Shown one piece after another: positions 13,818-21,613 of a stretch of DNA of 32,393 nucleotides. Under the pieces are notes generated by a model. That model searched no databases and was not told where the DNA came from. It saw only the letters and a program-made list of their open reading frames with translations. The position numbers were made by a program, and so were the translations under genes. The DNA comes from Victivallales bacterium (GTDB lineage Bacteria; Verrucomicrobiota; Lentisphaeria; Oligosphaerales; Oligosphaeraceae): positions 1-32,393 of the forward strand of contig JAFRLI010000225.1 in NCBI GenBank assembly GCA_017431255.1. Reading direction: 5' to 3'. Each line of letters starts with the position of its first letter. Positions within the stretch are counted from its first letter, which is position 1.

Positions 13818-14683
13818 AGGGCACTCCTGTACTGTTGCCCCCGTTCGCGAATCGGCTCCAGCAACTGGTCTGGCACCTGGAAGCCGTTGCCGTAGCCAGT
13901 TCCGATGTGGATTCCGATGTGGTGGGTGCCGCCGTGGTAGTCCGTCCCCCCGCTCACCAGCAACCCCTTCTTTTGGGCAAGGTGCAGGGCATTCTCCGTG
14001 TTCGTGGACGAAAATGTCGGATAATATGCCTCGATTCCATCCAGCCCGTACGACATCATCTCCTCCACAATGCGCGTGCATTTTGCAAGCGTCATGGAAG
14101 TACTGGCGAATGGGTGCGCCCAAATGGACACACAGCCGGCCGCACGCAATGCTGACAGCGCCGTCTCCACAGGCAAAACCTTCCGCGGCACGTACGCCGG
14201 ACCCGAACGATTAATCAACTTGTCGAACACCTCCTGCGAGTTACGCGCAAATCCCAACTTCACCACCGCGTCCGCGATGTGAGGACGTCCCAGCACAAAC
14301 TTCCCCGTCCCGAACGATAGTGCCAGTTCCCGCGTCACAGGAATCCCCAACGCGTTCAGTTTTGCGATGATTTCATCATTGCGCTCCTGGCGCCATTCGC
14401 GAATCTGCACCAGCGCCTTCTCCAAGGCCTGGTTGGTACAATCCACGAACAAGCCGACCACGTGGCACCTCTCCCCGCAGGAAACCGTGCAGGAAAGTTC
14501 GATTCCCGGAATCCCCTCGAACCCGATTTCCTGCGAGACGCGCAGAAAGTCCGGAATGCCGTCCAGCGTGTCATGGTCGGTCAAGGCGAGTGCGCGCAGC
14601 CCATGCTCCTTGGCGACTTTCGGGAGAATGCCAGGCTCCAGAATACCATCCGAAGCACTGCTGTGACAATGTAAATCTATCAT
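13814..14683 (-). CDS. PHP-domain phosphoesterase (RNase AM/YciV-like)
   Basis: A 289-residue PHP protein. Metal ligands are seen in DLHCHSSASDG (N-terminus), LALTDHDTLDG, GIELSC, and later WAHPF and GGTDYHG. The length and TDHDTLDG spacing match the YciV/TrpH group, which includes 5'-3' exoribonuclease and nucleoside 3',5'-bisphosphate phosphatase activities. It is translationally coupled to gmhB by a 4-nt overlap. GGAGGA lies 11 nt before the ATG. It is divergent from the FHA gene, with a palindromic element in between. Confidence 0.88.
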   Translation of the reverse strand: MIDLHCHSSASDGILEPGILPKVAKEHGLRALALTDHDTLDGIPDFLRVSQEIGFEGIPGIELSCTVSCGERCHVVGLFVDCTNQALEKALVQIREWRQERNDEIIAKLNALGIPVTRELALSFGTGKFVLGRPHIADAVVKLGFARNSQEVFDKLINRSGPAYVPRKVLPVETALSALRAAGCVSIWAHPFASTSMTLAKCTRIVEEMMSYGLDGIEAYYPTFSSTNTENALHLAQKKGLLVSGGTDYHGGTHHIGIHIGTGYGNGFQVPDQLLEPIRERGQQYRSAL

Positions 14684-14740
14684 TCTTGAAAAAATCCTCC
14701 GCTATTACGTGACAATTGCTTTTTTAGGCTTACATTATTG

Positions 14741-14905
14741 TCAATTGAGGTAATTGCAAAACTCTCATCCCAACCGCCTTCACGGCGCGGCGCGAGGGCT
14801 TCATCGCTCAAACTCCGCGTGGTCACCACGCTTCGCTTTCGCTCTTCGCCCTCGCTTGCGGCGTTTTGGCGGTTGGGCGGTAGTTTTGCAATTCCCTCAA
14901 TTAAT
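14741..14905. repeat. Long imperfect palindrome (about 165 bp) between the PHP and FHA genes
   Basis: The left arm (TTGAGGTAATTGCAAAACT ... CCAACCGCC) pairs with the right arm (GGCGGTTGG ... AGTTTTGCAATTCCCTCAA). Inside, GGCGCGAGGGC pairs with GCCCTCGC, and near the apex GTGG-TCA-CCAC forms a further stem. The whole could fold into one long hairpin in DNA or RNA. It ends about 50 nt before the FHA start codon. There is no coding content; the FHA reading frame happens to be open through it. It looks like a MITE-type dispersed element, but copy number cannot be judged from one window. Confidence 0.75.
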
Positions 14906-14953
14906 ATAACAGACAAAAGGCAAAATGACAACGATTCCTCACGAGGTGCTTCC

Positions 14954-16882
14954 ATGATGAGACTCAAAGTGTTGAACGGTGCTGACATTGGGCGCGTGCT
15001 AGAGATCGTCCCGGACTTCACGATTGGGCGCGAGGTCGACAATAACTATGTTGTGGAAGACGATAGCGTTTCTCGCCATCACTGCCGTTTTTCGCGCCGG
15101 GGTTCTGCCTGGTTTGCCGAGGATTTGCAGAGTCTGAACGGCGTTTATGTCAACGGCGACAAACTGACCATCGAGGGACGCATCTACGACCGCGATGTCA
15201 TCCGCATCCACTCCTATGAGTTCCAGGTGATGGACGATGATCCCGCCAACGCCCGCCATGCGGCCGCCGCCCTCAAGGTCCCGCCTGCCGAAACGAATCC
15301 CCAGCCGGCGGACGCATCGGATTCTTCTGCGCAAACCGTTCTGTCCGCGCCGTCTCCCGTGGAGGGAGGCAAGCCGGCTGGCGGGAAACTCGTCGGTGTC
15401 GTTGGATTCGTCCTTCTGCTGGCGGTCATTGGATTCCTGGCCAAGAGTGTCTTCAAGGGGGAACCGGAAGAGGAACCCGAGCCTGCCGCCAGCACTGAAC
15501 AGGTGCAGAATCCGGCTCCCATCGCGACCCCCAGTCAGGAAATCAACGGCATGCTGTCCGCTGACGACCTGAAGAACCTCAAGTCAGAGACGCTGCCGCA
15601 GCAACCCGCCCCGGAAGCGGAACCCGAGGAAGAGGCTCCAGCCACGCCAGCACCTGTTGCGCAGACTCCCGTCTTTGTGCCTCCTGCACCCGTCGAACAG
15701 AAGGGTCCCCAGAACATCCTCGTGGAAAGCACTCCGGCAGGTGCCACCATCTACCTGGACAAGAAGCAGTTCGGCGTCACTCCCGCCGTCCTGCGGGACA
15801 TTGCGCAAGGCCGCCACATCCTCGAACTTCAGAAGGACGGTTATGAAACCGTTGAGCGCCCCCTGGTCGTCAACCAGAACTATCAATCGCAGCCTGTGGA
15901 ATTGACTGCGAAATTGGGGACGGTGACCGTGGAAAGCACTCCTGCGGGGGCCTGGGTTTGGGAAGGACGGCGCCTGCTGGGCGTGACGCCAGTCGTGGTG
16001 GAAGGTCTCTGCGAAGGAGAACACGAGTTGCGCGTGGAAGGTCCTGCCTGCAAGCCACACATGGAGAAAGTGACGATTGCGGCAACGACCGCAGAACGCG
16101 TGAACGTCCAGTTGGAATCGCTACTGGGTTCGCTGGAAGTGACGACGCGCCCCGCCGGATTCCAGATCTACCTGAACGGCGCTCTGCTCGGAACCACCGT
16201 CCACGCGGAAACGGGGAATCTCTCGAAGCCCTTCCTCGTTGAAAACCTGGCGGCGGGAATGGCTTTGCTGAAGATTGAGCATCCGTCGGGTCTCTCGGAC
16301 AATGCACGCATCCAGATTCTGCCGGGCAAGGTCAACAAGCAGAGTGCACGTTACTGGCTGCCCACGCACCGCCTGAAACTGGCGGACGGCGAAGCCGTCG
16401 GAATGCTCATCGAAGTCACTGACCGTGGCGACTACGTTCTCGAACTTGCCAACCGCAAGATGGAACGCTACCTCAAACCACAAATCATCGAGGCGCAGCA
16501 ACTCACGGACGAGGAAATCAAGGAAATCATCGCCTCGTCGAAAAAGGCAGGTGCGAAAGGTCCGCGCGACGCTCACAAGACCACAGCCGAACAGTTCGGC
16601 AAGCACGTCCGCGACATGAACGACGCGACGTTCCGCGAAACCTTCGTCGGCCACAAAATCCTCATCACCGGAAAACCCACCAGCCGCTTTATGGACAAGG
16701 GGAACATCGTCGTCCTCTTCGGTTTCAACATCCGCGCCACATTCGTCGACGGCACGCCAGAAACCGTCTTCCAGCAAATCGCAGACCTCATCGAAGCCGG
16801 GAAAACCATCACCATCAACGGAATCTGCGAACGACGCGCCAACAACATGGCTTTCCTCAAAGACTGCATCCTTGAGGAATAG
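14954..16882 (+). CDS. FHA-domain membrane protein with three PEGA-like repeats and a C-terminal OB-like domain
   Basis: A 642-residue protein. The FHA domain (about 1-95) has FTIGREVDNNYVVEDDSVSR and the SRHHCRF and LNGVYVNG motifs for phosphothreonine binding. A Pro/Ala linker leads to a transmembrane helix (about 144-164, VGVVGFVLLLAVIGFLA) and an acidic Pro-rich stretch. Three PEGA-like modules follow (about 254-312, 321-386, 391-453), each with VESTPAGA or VTTRPAGF and a GVTP-type turn. The end (about 559-642, FVGHKILITGKPTSRF to FLKDCILEE) resembles the tRNA_anti-like OB fold. GAGGTG 5 nt before ATG 14954 fixes the start. It probably relays cytoplasmic phospho-signals to an envelope-side module; its partner is unknown. 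Confidence 0.85.
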   Translation: MMRLKVLNGADIGRVLEIVPDFTIGREVDNNYVVEDDSVSRHHCRFSRRGSAWFAEDLQSLNGVYVNGDKLTIEGRIYDRDVIRIHSYEFQVMDDDPANARHAAAALKVPPAETNPQPADASDSSAQTVLSAPSPVEGGKPAGGKLVGVVGFVLLLAVIGFLAKSVFKGEPEEEPEPAASTEQVQNPAPIATPSQEINGMLSADDLKNLKSETLPQQPAPEAEPEEEAPATPAPVAQTPVFVPPAPVEQKGPQNILVESTPAGATIYLDKKQFGVTPAVLRDIAQGRHILELQKDGYETVERPLVVNQNYQSQPVELTAKLGTVTVESTPAGAWVWEGRRLLGVTPVVVEGLCEGEHELRVEGPACKPHMEKVTIAATTAERVNVQLESLLGSLEVTTRPAGFQIYLNGALLGTTVHAETGNLSKPFLVENLAAGMALLKIEHPSGLSDNARIQILPGKVNKQSARYWLPTHRLKLADGEAVGMLIEVTDRGDYVLELANRKMERYLKPQIIEAQQLTDEEIKEIIASSKKAGAKGPRDAHKTTAEQFGKHVRDMNDATFRETFVGHKILITGKPTSRFMDKGNIVVLFGFNIRATFVDGTPETVFQQIADLIEAGKTITINGICERRANNMAFLKDCILEE

Positions 16883-16915
16883 GGAACGACGAGGTTTTGC
16901 CCCCCCGGAAAGGAT

Positions 16916-16943
16916 TTGCAAAAACACATAAATGCGTTATTGT
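16916..16943 (+). promoter_or_regulatory. Candidate sigma-70 promoter of the deacetylase-like gene
   Basis: TTGCAA (16916-16921) and TATTGT (16938-16943) are spaced by 16 nt, each matching four of six consensus bases. The site is in the AT-rich gap after the FHA gene and 37 nt before the next ATG. The match is modest and judged by eye. Confidence 0.35.
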
Positions 16944-16979
16944 AACTGGAAAACACTTCAACAACAAGGAGTTTCCCAA

Positions 16980-18488
16980 ATGAAAAACATGGTTTCGCTT
17001 GCAATGGTCTTCGCTGGCGTGGTCGGTGCGGCAGAACTCACACCTGACTTTGGTGCCGTGGCATTTCGGTTTGACGACAACCAGACCATCAAGAAATGGA
17101 CGGAGATGTGCGCGGTTTTCGAGAAGCATCACGTCCCGCTGTGTGCGTCCTGGAATACCGATAAGATTCTCAATGACAAAGACTATCAGCAACTGGCCAA
17201 GAAGATGGTTGCCGGCGGTCATGAGGTCATGGACCATACTCCCGTGCACAATCCTTTCGTGGTGAATATCAGTCATCTGGACCAAGTCGAGGACGCCAAG
17301 GTTCACCACAAGGACGAAAACAACATTTATTTGGACTACAAGTTCCTCCCAAACCCCAAGGGCAAACCATTTACGATGAAAGTGAAGAAAAATGTCGGGG
17401 AACCTACGGGGGATATCGGTCCTGGCGGTTATATTTTGGCACAGAACCTGGAAGATAAGAAGCTGTATTGGTTGGTAAGCAATGCCAAAACTCCCAACAT
17501 GTACAGAATCGGGGATTTTTGGGCAAAGGATGGGGTGGACCTTGGTGAGAAAGAGTACCAGTTTCAGCGTGTGGAAACCCGAAAAGGCTTTGATTTCTAC
17601 CCGGAGAACATACGTTTTATCGTGCGTTGTGCCAAGCGCAATTTTGAAGCATTGGGGTTGCCTTCCCCCCAATGCTGGATTCAGCCTGGCGGTGCTATTG
17701 TGTTTCTCTCGGCGGAGCAGTTGCAGTCCTCATTGGAAGCGGAAGGGTACATTTCCGCCGGGACCTATAGTGTGAATGCTAGTGGGAAAGCACCAAAGTT
17801 CACGTGCAATCCGTCGTGGAAGTTGGAACGCTATCGGATGCAGTGGGGCGATATTCATATGGAGAAGGATTCCGTCGAGACTGCGAAGACTTTGATTGCC
17901 GATGGAATTGCGAGGCGTCGCGTGATGATTGCCGCAAGCCACATGATTGTGAGGAACTATGCTGGCGGTTGGCAGAAGTTCCTGGAGGCACATGACGAAT
18001 TGCTTGGGTGGATGAAGGAAAACCAGATTCCCGTTGTCACGCAGGCCACGCTTGCCAAGGCGTTCTACAGCAACTGTCTCCAAATCTCCGGAAATCTGCT
18101 GCCCGATCTGAAACGCGATTTGGACGGCAATGGACGCCCCGATGGCTGGGCTCCGGCAAAAGAAACCAGCATTCAAGACGGAGCCATTCAGTTCAAGAAC
18201 GACGGCAACGTCTTCTTGATTCCCAATCTCGGCGGCGCCACTTCTGGCGAATGGACCCTGACCTGCGAGCACAATCTTCCCAAAGGTGCCTCCCTCGTGC
18301 TCAGCATCGTCCCGATGGCCGTTTCCGCAAAATCGGGCGATACCATCCATCTCTCCCTGGCCAAAGACCTGCCTGCCAGTTTCACACTACCCCCGAAAAC
18401 GCAGCAGGTCACCATCACCTGCAAAGCCAACAATCTGCAAGGAAACACCGTCACCCTCAAAAATCTCCAGATTCTCCGCAAGAAATAA
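16980..18488 (+). CDS. Secreted polysaccharide-deacetylase-like protein (NodB-type fold)
   Basis: A 502-residue protein with an N-terminal signal peptide (MKNMVSLAMVFAGVVGA, cut before AELTP), so it is exported. The start of the catalytic domain has FRFDDNQTIKKWTEM, which resembles the metal-binding TFDD motif, and GGHEVMDHTPVHNPF resembles the H-x-x-x-H motif of polysaccharide deacetylases. The middle is long and poorly recognisable. The C-terminal part (from about residue 375, LKRDLDGNGRPDGWAPA) looks like a beta-sandwich carbohydrate-binding or DNRLRE-like domain. AAGGAG 8 nt upstream fixes ATG 16980. Substrate is unknown; chitooligosaccharide or acetylated glycan is plausible. Confidence 0.7.
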   Translation: MKNMVSLAMVFAGVVGAAELTPDFGAVAFRFDDNQTIKKWTEMCAVFEKHHVPLCASWNTDKILNDKDYQQLAKKMVAGGHEVMDHTPVHNPFVVNISHLDQVEDAKVHHKDENNIYLDYKFLPNPKGKPFTMKVKKNVGEPTGDIGPGGYILAQNLEDKKLYWLVSNAKTPNMYRIGDFWAKDGVDLGEKEYQFQRVETRKGFDFYPENIRFIVRCAKRNFEALGLPSPQCWIQPGGAIVFLSAEQLQSSLEAEGYISAGTYSVNASGKAPKFTCNPSWKLERYRMQWGDIHMEKDSVETAKTLIADGIARRRVMIAASHMIVRNYAGGWQKFLEAHDELLGWMKENQIPVVTQATLAKAFYSNCLQISGNLLPDLKRDLDGNGRPDGWAPAKETSIQDGAIQFKNDGNVFLIPNLGGATSGEWTLTCEHNLPKGASLVLSIVPMAVSAKSGDTIHLSLAKDLPASFTLPPKTQQVTITCKANNLQGNTVTLKNLQILRKK

Positions 18489-18514
18489 GCCTCACCCACA
18501 ACAAGGAATATCCC

Positions 18515-19084
18515 ATGACAGAACAACAAAGTCCTGAAGAAATGATGCAGCAGGCTGGTGAGTTTGCACGTCAACAGTCGCGCAATCAGTTAGACTTGCT
18601 CATTCACTCCCTCAAGAACTCGTTCTCCTTCGAGGGGCGCGCCACTCGAATGGAATACTGGACCTTCATCATCACCGTATTTCTGCTCAATATCATCTTG
18701 TTTGGCGTAACAACCCTTTTGGGGTTCATATCCAAATACCTGGGCGTGCCGTTTGGTGTCTTAACCATGTTTCTGAATATCTTCCTGATTTTCCCAACCA
18801 TTTCCGTGACAGTGCGCCGCCTCCATGACCTGAACCTCTCCGGCTTCTGGATTTGGTACCTCTCCTCTTTTGGACTTCCCATTGTCTTTTTGGTCAGTCT
18901 CCTTGACCTTGACAAGAGCTGCTCTTCCGTGATGGAGAAAGTCAACAAAAGCTGCACGAACTGGGTTTCCTGGTTGCTTCTGCCATTCTTCTGGTTCTTT
19001 GGCGCACCCAGCGTCCAGTTCATCCTCTATCTCTACAAGGGCAAAGACGAGGACAATGATTTCGGTCCTTCTCCCTACCGCTAA
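18515..19084 (+). CDS. DUF805 family inner-membrane protein
   Basis: A 189-residue protein. After a polar N-terminus, SFSFEGRATRMEYWTF is the DUF805 entry motif. Four hydrophobic segments follow, with SVTVRRLHDLNLSGFWI as the conserved loop and a final YLYKGKDEDNDFG-type end (family: GTxGxNxFGPxP). Function of the family is not known. AAGGAA before ATG 18515 supports the start. It lies 26 nt after the deacetylase gene and 20 nt before GH16 on the same strand. Confidence 0.9.
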   Translation: MTEQQSPEEMMQQAGEFARQQSRNQLDLLIHSLKNSFSFEGRATRMEYWTFIITVFLLNIILFGVTTLLGFISKYLGVPFGVLTMFLNIFLIFPTISVTVRRLHDLNLSGFWIWYLSSFGLPIVFLVSLLDLDKSCSSVMEKVNKSCTNWVSWLLLPFFWFFGAPSVQFILYLYKGKDEDNDFGPSPYR

Positions 19085-19104
19085 CCAAAAACCAATTCTC
19101 GCAA

Positions 19105-19926
19105 ATGCAATCCTTTTCCTTGGCAAATCACGAGGACAGCCTGCTGCCCGACGGCAATTGGAAACTCGTCTGGAACGATGAGTTCGACGGCACGGAACTC
19201 GACCGTTCCAAGTGGGACTATCGTCTCACTATGATGGGAAAACGCCACCCCGCCTGGACAGAGAAAGGTGTTTACCTCGACGGGCACAGCAACGCCGTCT
19301 TCACCATCCTGGAAGAGGATGGGCGTCCCGTGAGTTCCCAACTCCAGACGGGCTACAACTTTATGGACGAACCAGTCGTTCCCACGAAAAACGGCAAAGA
19401 GTACCTGCAGTGGACCGTCGGCAAACTCCACAGGAATCTTTTCACGCACACCTACGGCTACTACGAGTGCCGTTGCCGTCTGCAGCAGCGCACCGATGCC
19501 TGGTGGAGCGCATTCTGGATTCAATCTCCCGTCATCGGAGCCTCCCTGGATCCGGCGGATACCGGGACCGAAATCGATATCATGGAGTGCTTCCATTCTG
19601 GCGGCATTGTTCCCCACAATGCCTTCACGGGCGGCTATGGCCTCGATTGCAAGCGCGCCTTCGTCGGTGGACGAGACGGCCTGGACCAGAAAGCTTTCCA
19701 TCGCTTCGGACTCCTCTGGGATGAAAACGGATATACCTTCTACATCGACGGCGTCGAAGACGGACATATCTCCGAATATGTCTCCAAACGTCCCGAGTTC
19801 ATCCTCATCTCCACCGAAGTGAAGGGATACCGCCTCGAATGCCACCAGGCACTCCCTCCCGCATTTGACGCCGTTGGCCAGGACGACTTCCTCGTCGATT
19901 ACGTCCGCGTCTTTGATCGAGTCTAG
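19105..19926 (+). CDS. Glycoside hydrolase family 16 (beta-glucanase/agarase-type)
   Basis: A 273-residue GH16 domain with little else. The catalytic motif ExDxxE is intact: Glu156, Asp158 and Glu161 (TEIDIMECF). The first strand LVWNDEFDGTELDRSKWDY and the C-terminal FLVDYVRVFDRV are typical. GH16 enzymes cut beta-1,3- or mixed-linkage glucans, galactans and related marine or plant polymers; subfamily cannot be assigned by eye. No signal peptide is seen at ATG 19105, unusual for GH16, and no ribosome-binding site is clear. The stop codon is the first unit of a 9-nt repeat. Confidence 0.93.
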   Translation: MQSFSLANHEDSLLPDGNWKLVWNDEFDGTELDRSKWDYRLTMMGKRHPAWTEKGVYLDGHSNAVFTILEEDGRPVSSQLQTGYNFMDEPVVPTKNGKEYLQWTVGKLHRNLFTHTYGYYECRCRLQQRTDAWWSAFWIQSPVIGASLDPADTGTEIDIMECFHSGGIVPHNAFTGGYGLDCKRAFVGGRDGLDQKAFHRFGLLWDENGYTFYIDGVEDGHISEYVSKRPEFILISTEVKGYRLECHQALPPAFDAVGQDDFLVDYVRVFDRV

Positions 19927-19955
19927 ACACTCTAGATGGGCTAGATGCTCTAGAA
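19924..19955 (+). repeat. 9-nt tandem repeat of in-frame TAG codons at the GH16 stop
   Basis: Units TAGACACTC, TAGATGGGC, TAGATGCTC and a partial TAGAAG place TAG at 19924, 19933, 19942 and 19951. All four are in frame with GH16, whose stop is the first. The flanking CTAG makes each unit palindromic at its core. This is one of the stop-anchored arrays. Confidence 0.7.
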
Positions 19956-20008
19956 GTTTTGCCAAGTCGCGTGTCTGCGCGGCCGCTGTTGTTCCAAGTC
20001 ATGGACCA

Positions 20009-20044
20009 CAATTCAGTTGAATTGTTTCCCAACGGCAATATCTT
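20009..20044 (+). promoter_or_regulatory. Candidate promoter with overlapping operator-like palindrome upstream of GH51
   Basis: CAATTCAGTTGAATTG (20009-20024) has perfect 7-bp arms around GT. It overlaps a possible -35 TTGAAT (20017-20022), with TATCTT (20039-20044) 16 nt further on as a -10. The arrangement would suit a repressor site for a sugar-responsive regulator. GH51 starts at 20090. No regulator gene is adjacent. Confidence 0.4.
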
Positions 20045-20089
20045 ATCAACTTTTTTCTTCCTTTGCCCCCTTTTCTGGAACCCAAAGAA

Positions 20090-21604
20090 ATGAAAACTTC
20101 AAAATTGTTTGCTGACCGACATTTGACCGTCGCCGAGGTCAATCCGAATCTGTTTGGGGGCTTCGTCGAGCACCTGGGACGCTGTGTCTACACGGGGCTT
20201 TACGAGCCAGGGCATCCTGAAGCCGATGGAAATGGATTTCGGAAGGATGTCGCGCGCCTCGTCGCCGACCTGAATATGCCGCTGACGCGCTATCCGGGAG
20301 GGAACTTCGTCTCAGGCTTTGACTGGAAGGATTCCATCGGTCCGAAGGAGAAACGCCCTCGCAAGCCCGACTATGCGTGGGACGCAATGGAACCGAACGA
20401 AGTCGGCGTGGACGAGTTCGTGAAATGGTGCCAAATTGCGAACACGTCACCGCTGTACGTGGTCAACCTCGGAACGGGCACCCCCCAGTCCGCACAGGAG
20501 TGCGTGGAGTACTGCAACTTCCCTGGCGGCTCCTACTGGAGCGACCTGCGCCGCGCCAACGGTGCCGAGAAGCCGCACAACATCCGCTGGTGGGGCCTCG
20601 GGAATGAAATGGACGGTCCCTGGCAGATCTGCCACAAGAACGCAGAAGACTATGCCAAAGTCGCCCATGACGCGGCCAAGATGATGAAGATGGTAGACCC
20701 CACCATCAAAGTCTGCGCCAACGGCTCCTGCAACCCCGGGTTGCCCACCTTCGGCGAATGGGACTACACCATAATGGACCGCCTGTTCGACGTCATTGAT
20801 ATGCTCTCTATGCACATCTATTTCAACGGCAAGGACGATGACTTCCCGTTCTTCCTCGCCGCCGCCGAACGGATGGACCATCTCGTCGAAAGTGCCATCG
20901 GCTGCTGCGACGCTGCCGCCGCACACCATCAATCCCGCAGGAAAGTGGACATCGCGGTAGACGAATGGAACGCCTGGAGCCGTGCGAAATCCGAGGGAAA
21001 TCAAGAAACCAAATGGCAGGTCGGGCGCTCCCTCGTTGAGGAGACCTACGACCTGAGCGACGTCCTGGTCGTCGCCGGTGCAATGATGAGCATGATGGAC
21101 CATGCCGACCGCGTGAAGATGGCTTGCATCGCACAGACCGTCAATGTCCTCTCGCTGATCATGACGCGTCCAGGCGGTCCTGCGTGGGCGCAGACGACCT
21201 ACTATCCGTTCCGGATGATGTCAAAGCATGGACGCGGCGGGATTGTGCTGCGTTCATCGCAGGAAGGACCGACCTTCGAGGTGAAAAAAATCGGCGAAGT
21301 TCCCTTTGTCCGCAGCGTAGTCATCCACCATCCCGAGAAGAACGAGGTCGTTCTGTTCGCGATCAACCGCTCTTTGGACGAAGACATGGAACTCCAGGCG
21401 GAACTCGGCAGCTTCCAGTTGGAGTGCGTCCTCGAAGCCACGGAACTCTACCACGACTCCATCGACGCCGCCAACACCGAGGGCAACGAAATGGTCGCAC
21501 CCGCCAGCATCCCCGCAACGCGCCTCACCCTTCAGAACAACTCCCTCACCGTCTCCCTTCAAAAACACTCCTTCGCCATGGTGCGACTTGCACTGAAGAA
21601 ATAG
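20090..21604 (+). CDS. Alpha-L-arabinofuranosidase, GH51
   Basis: A 504-residue intracellular-type GH51. Catalytic acid/base Glu173 lies in WWGLGNEMDG and nucleophile Glu292 in IAVDEWNAW. Other family landmarks are LFGGFVEHLGRCVYTGLYEP at the N-terminus and TRYPGGNFVSGFDW. A C-terminal beta-sandwich follows the barrel. Length is normal and no signal peptide is present, fitting action on imported arabino-oligosaccharides. ATG 20090 starts the conserved region. The glycyl radical enzyme gene begins 9 nt after the stop, so the two are likely in one transcript. Confidence 0.96.
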   Translation: MKTSKLFADRHLTVAEVNPNLFGGFVEHLGRCVYTGLYEPGHPEADGNGFRKDVARLVADLNMPLTRYPGGNFVSGFDWKDSIGPKEKRPRKPDYAWDAMEPNEVGVDEFVKWCQIANTSPLYVVNLGTGTPQSAQECVEYCNFPGGSYWSDLRRANGAEKPHNIRWWGLGNEMDGPWQICHKNAEDYAKVAHDAAKMMKMVDPTIKVCANGSCNPGLPTFGEWDYTIMDRLFDVIDMLSMHIYFNGKDDDFPFFLAAAERMDHLVESAIGCCDAAAAHHQSRRKVDIAVDEWNAWSRAKSEGNQETKWQVGRSLVEETYDLSDVLVVAGAMMSMMDHADRVKMACIAQTVNVLSLIMTRPGGPAWAQTTYYPFRMMSKHGRGGIVLRSSQEGPTFEVKKIGEVPFVRSVVIHHPEKNEVVLFAINRSLDEDMELQAELGSFQLECVLEATELYHDSIDAANTEGNEMVAPASIPATRLTLQNNSLTVSLQKHSFAMVRLALKK

Positions 21605-21613
21605 GATACCCCA

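Noticed and set aside
14738-14953. Extended N-terminus of the FHA protein through the palindrome
   Set aside because: The frame is open only by chance across the element; the FHA domain starts at 14954 with a good ribosome-binding site.
14954-16882. Assignment of the FHA protein as T3SS SctD
   Set aside because: It has FHA-TM topology but then PEGA-like and OB-like modules, and lies apart from the T3SS genes on the far side of unrelated operons.
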